This document shows positions 62,565-64,000 of a stretch of 64,000 nt of DNA, one piece after another. The number at the start of each line of letters is the position of its first letter. Position 1 is the stretch's first letter. The position numbers and the translations under genes were made by a program. The stretch is from AWTP1-13 sp963775835 (lineage in GTDB: Bacteria; Pseudomonadota; Alphaproteobacteria; Rhizobiales; Hyphomicrobiaceae), in assembly GCA_963775835.1 (NCBI GenBank), contig CAVZKV010000026.1:248001-312000 (forward strand), in the 5' to 3' direction. The notes under the pieces were generated by a model. It was given only the letters and a program-made list of their open reading frames with translations. It ran no database searches and was not told where the DNA came from.

Positions 62565-64000
62565 CTAGTGGGCGGCTTCCCAGTTGTCGGCCGCCTTTGC
62601 ATCAACGTGGATCGGCACACGCAGGCGAACCGCGGGTTCGGCCGCCTTTTCCATGACGCGTGCAATGGTTTGCAGGGCGCTCTCGACCTCAGCCTCTTTC
62701 GCCTCAAACACCAGCTCGTCGTGGACCTGTAGCAGCATTCGCACAGAGGCAAGCTGGGCGGCCTCGAGCGCGCTTGGCATGCGGATCATGGCACGCCGGA
62801 TGATATCGGCGGCCGAACCCTGGATCGGGGCATTGATGGCTGCCCGTTCCAGGAAGCCGCGCATCGATGGGTTCTTGGTATTGATCTCGGGGTAATGTAC
62901 CCGCCGACCGAAAATAGTTTCAACAAAGCCGCGCTGGCGCGCAAGCGATTTCATACTGTCCATGTAGTCGCGAATCCCGGGGAACCGCTTGAAATAGGTA
63001 GCTATATATTCGCCGGCCTCCTGCTTGGAAATGCCAAGCTGGGCGGCGAGGCCAAACGCCGAGATACCGTATATTATTCCGAAATTGATCGCCTTGGCGC
63101 GGCGCCGCACGTCGGCGGGCATGCCTTGTACGGGGACACCGAACATTTCCGACGCCGTCATGGCGTGGATATCGAGGCCGTCGCTGAACGCGCGCGTCAG
63201 TTGCGGAATGTCGGCAATATGGGCTAGCACGCGCAACTCGATCTGACTGTAGTCGGCCGAGATAAGCTTGTGACCGCGCTCGGCGATAAAAGCCGTACGG
63301 ATTTCCCGCCCTTCCTTGGTGCGGATGGGAATGTTCTGCAGATTGGGATCGGTGGAGGCCAAGCGGCCGGTCGTCGTCGAAGCCAGCGCGTAGCTCGTGT
63401 GGATGCGGCCGGTGTCGGGATTGATGTGCTGAGGCAGGGAGTCGGTGTAGGTCGACATCAACTTGGTGAGTTGCCGCCATTCCAGCATTACATTGATGAG
63501 CTTGCGCGCATGCTCCGGCAAGTCTTCGCGGGCGGCGAGGTCGTCGAGCAGGCCGGCGCGCGTTTCCCATTGCCCGGTCTTGGTCTTGCGGCCGCCCGGC
63601 AGCTTGAGATTGTCGAAGAGGAATTCACCCAACTGCCGCGCCGAAGCCAAGTTGAATTTGTGGCCGGCCAGGGTATAGATCTCCTCCTCGAGGCGGGCGA
63701 CGCGTTGTGCGAAGGTGGAACTCAGGCGTGACAGGATGCTTCGGTCAACCTTGACGCCGGCTCGTTCCATCTCGCCCAGGACGCGCACCATCGGTCGCTC
63801 CAGCGTCTCGTAGACGGCCGTCATGCGCTCGGCGACCAGCCGAGGCTTGAGCACCATCCACAAGCGCAAGGTGACGTCGGCATCCTCGCCCGCATATTCG
63901 GTGGCCTTGTCGAGGGGCACCTGGGCGAAGGTCTTGTCGGACTTTTTGGCCCCGGGGGCGTGTTGCAGCACCTCGCTGAAGGGGATGCACGTATGGCCGA
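62565..64000 (-). CDS. polA: DNA polymerase I (C-terminal part; 5' end beyond the window)
   Basis: The frame is open to the right edge, so the N-terminal 5'-nuclease and part of the 3'-5' exonuclease domain are outside. At the edge, IPFSEVLQHAPGAKK and YAGEDADVTLRLW (exonuclease III motif) are seen. The polymerase domain has TTGRLASTDPNLQNIPIRT, FISADYSQIELRVLAHI (motif A, as KLISADYSQIELR), RRRAKAINFGIIYGIS (motif B) and LQVHDELVFEA (motif C). All catalytic motifs are intact. It fills gaps and removes RNA primers. Confidence 0.97.
   Translation of the reverse strand, partial: GHTCIPFSEVLQHAPGAKKSDKTFAQVPLDKATEYAGEDADVTLRLWMVLKPRLVAERMTAVYETLERPMVRVLGEMERAGVKVDRSILSRLSSTFAQRVARLEEEIYTLAGHKFNLASARQLGEFLFDNLKLPGGRKTKTGQWETRAGLLDDLAAREDLPEHARKLINVMLEWRQLTKLMSTYTDSLPQHINPDTGRIHTSYALASTTTGRLASTDPNLQNIPIRTKEGREIRTAFIAERGHKLISADYSQIELRVLAHIADIPQLTRAFSDGLDIHAMTASEMFGVPVQGMPADVRRRAKAINFGIIYGISAFGLAAQLGISKQEAGEYIATYFKRFPGIRDYMDSMKSLARQRGFVETIFGRRVHYPEINTKNPSMRGFLERAAINAPIQGSAADIIRRAMIRMPSALEAAQLASVRMLLQVHDELVFEAKEAEVESALQTIARVMEKAAEPAVRLRVPIHVDAKAADNWEAAH

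Overview
The window reads as a GC-rich alphaproteobacterial chromosome segment. The strongest evidence is the PhyR-NepR-EcfG general stress response (found only in Alphaproteobacteria), the adjacent ispH-thrB-rnhA genes, an NdvA/ChvA-type glucan exporter, a Flp/Tad pilus remnant, a two-subunit glycine decarboxylase and an H-NS/HvrA-like regulator. I cannot name a genus; Rhodospirillales- or Rhizobiales-like is an inference. I see no tRNA, rRNA, insertion sequence, prophage or CRISPR array.

Layout. 0-7 kb: minus-strand housekeeping genes (a methyltransferase/ATP-grasp fusion, an RsmB-like rRNA methyltransferase, a MAPEG protein, guaB, rlmE, a TetR regulator). 7.1-10.7 kb: an AT-rich gap followed by a decaying tad (Flp pilus) locus with many frameshifts and missing genes. 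10.8-14.1 kb: rnhA, thrB and ispH on minus, then a lipoprotein on plus. 14.4-20.3 kb: a tandem glycine riboswitch and gcvT-gcvH-osmC-gcvPA-gcvPB plus a VOC protein. 20.4-22.1 kb: an amidohydrolase with its divergent partner. 22.3-25.8 kb: the stress response module, with two PhyR and two NepR genes but one EcfG sigma factor; I could read sigma-EcfG promoters in three places. 25.9-29.3 kb: a Zur-box-headed operon like Vibrio ZrgABCD (zinc uptake). 29.4-38 kb: scattered metabolic and unknown genes (SDR, Pif1-like helicase, dapB, gpmA, leuB, a solitary HsdR-N-type nuclease). 38-45.3 kb: a catabolic group (split TPP decarboxylase, M20 peptidase, class III aminotransferase, hydantoinase, CobW-type GTPase). 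45.3-52 kb: minus-strand envelope transport (NdvA-like exporter, a frameshifted SbmA/YddA-like ABC transporter, a YfhO-like membrane protein). 52.4-61.7 kb: cytochrome b561, then a long minus-strand redox group (sulfite-oxidase-like molybdoenzyme, four-subunit fumarate reductase/succinate dehydrogenase, class I fumarase alpha, zinc alcohol dehydrogenase, fumarase beta) and prmB. 61.7-64 kb: an H-NS-like gene and the 3' part of polA, which runs off the right edge.

The most informative items are the duplicated stress-response switch with readable divergent promoters, the decaying tad locus, the Zur-controlled zrg-like operon, the fumarate reductase-like operon whose flavoprotein lacks the usual covalent-FAD histidine, the one-base frameshift inside a Walker A motif, and the methyltransferase/ATP-grasp fusion. 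No single locus is clearly a new system; the last is the best candidate for unknown chemistry. Protein family calls come from reading motifs and from memory of the families, not from searches.
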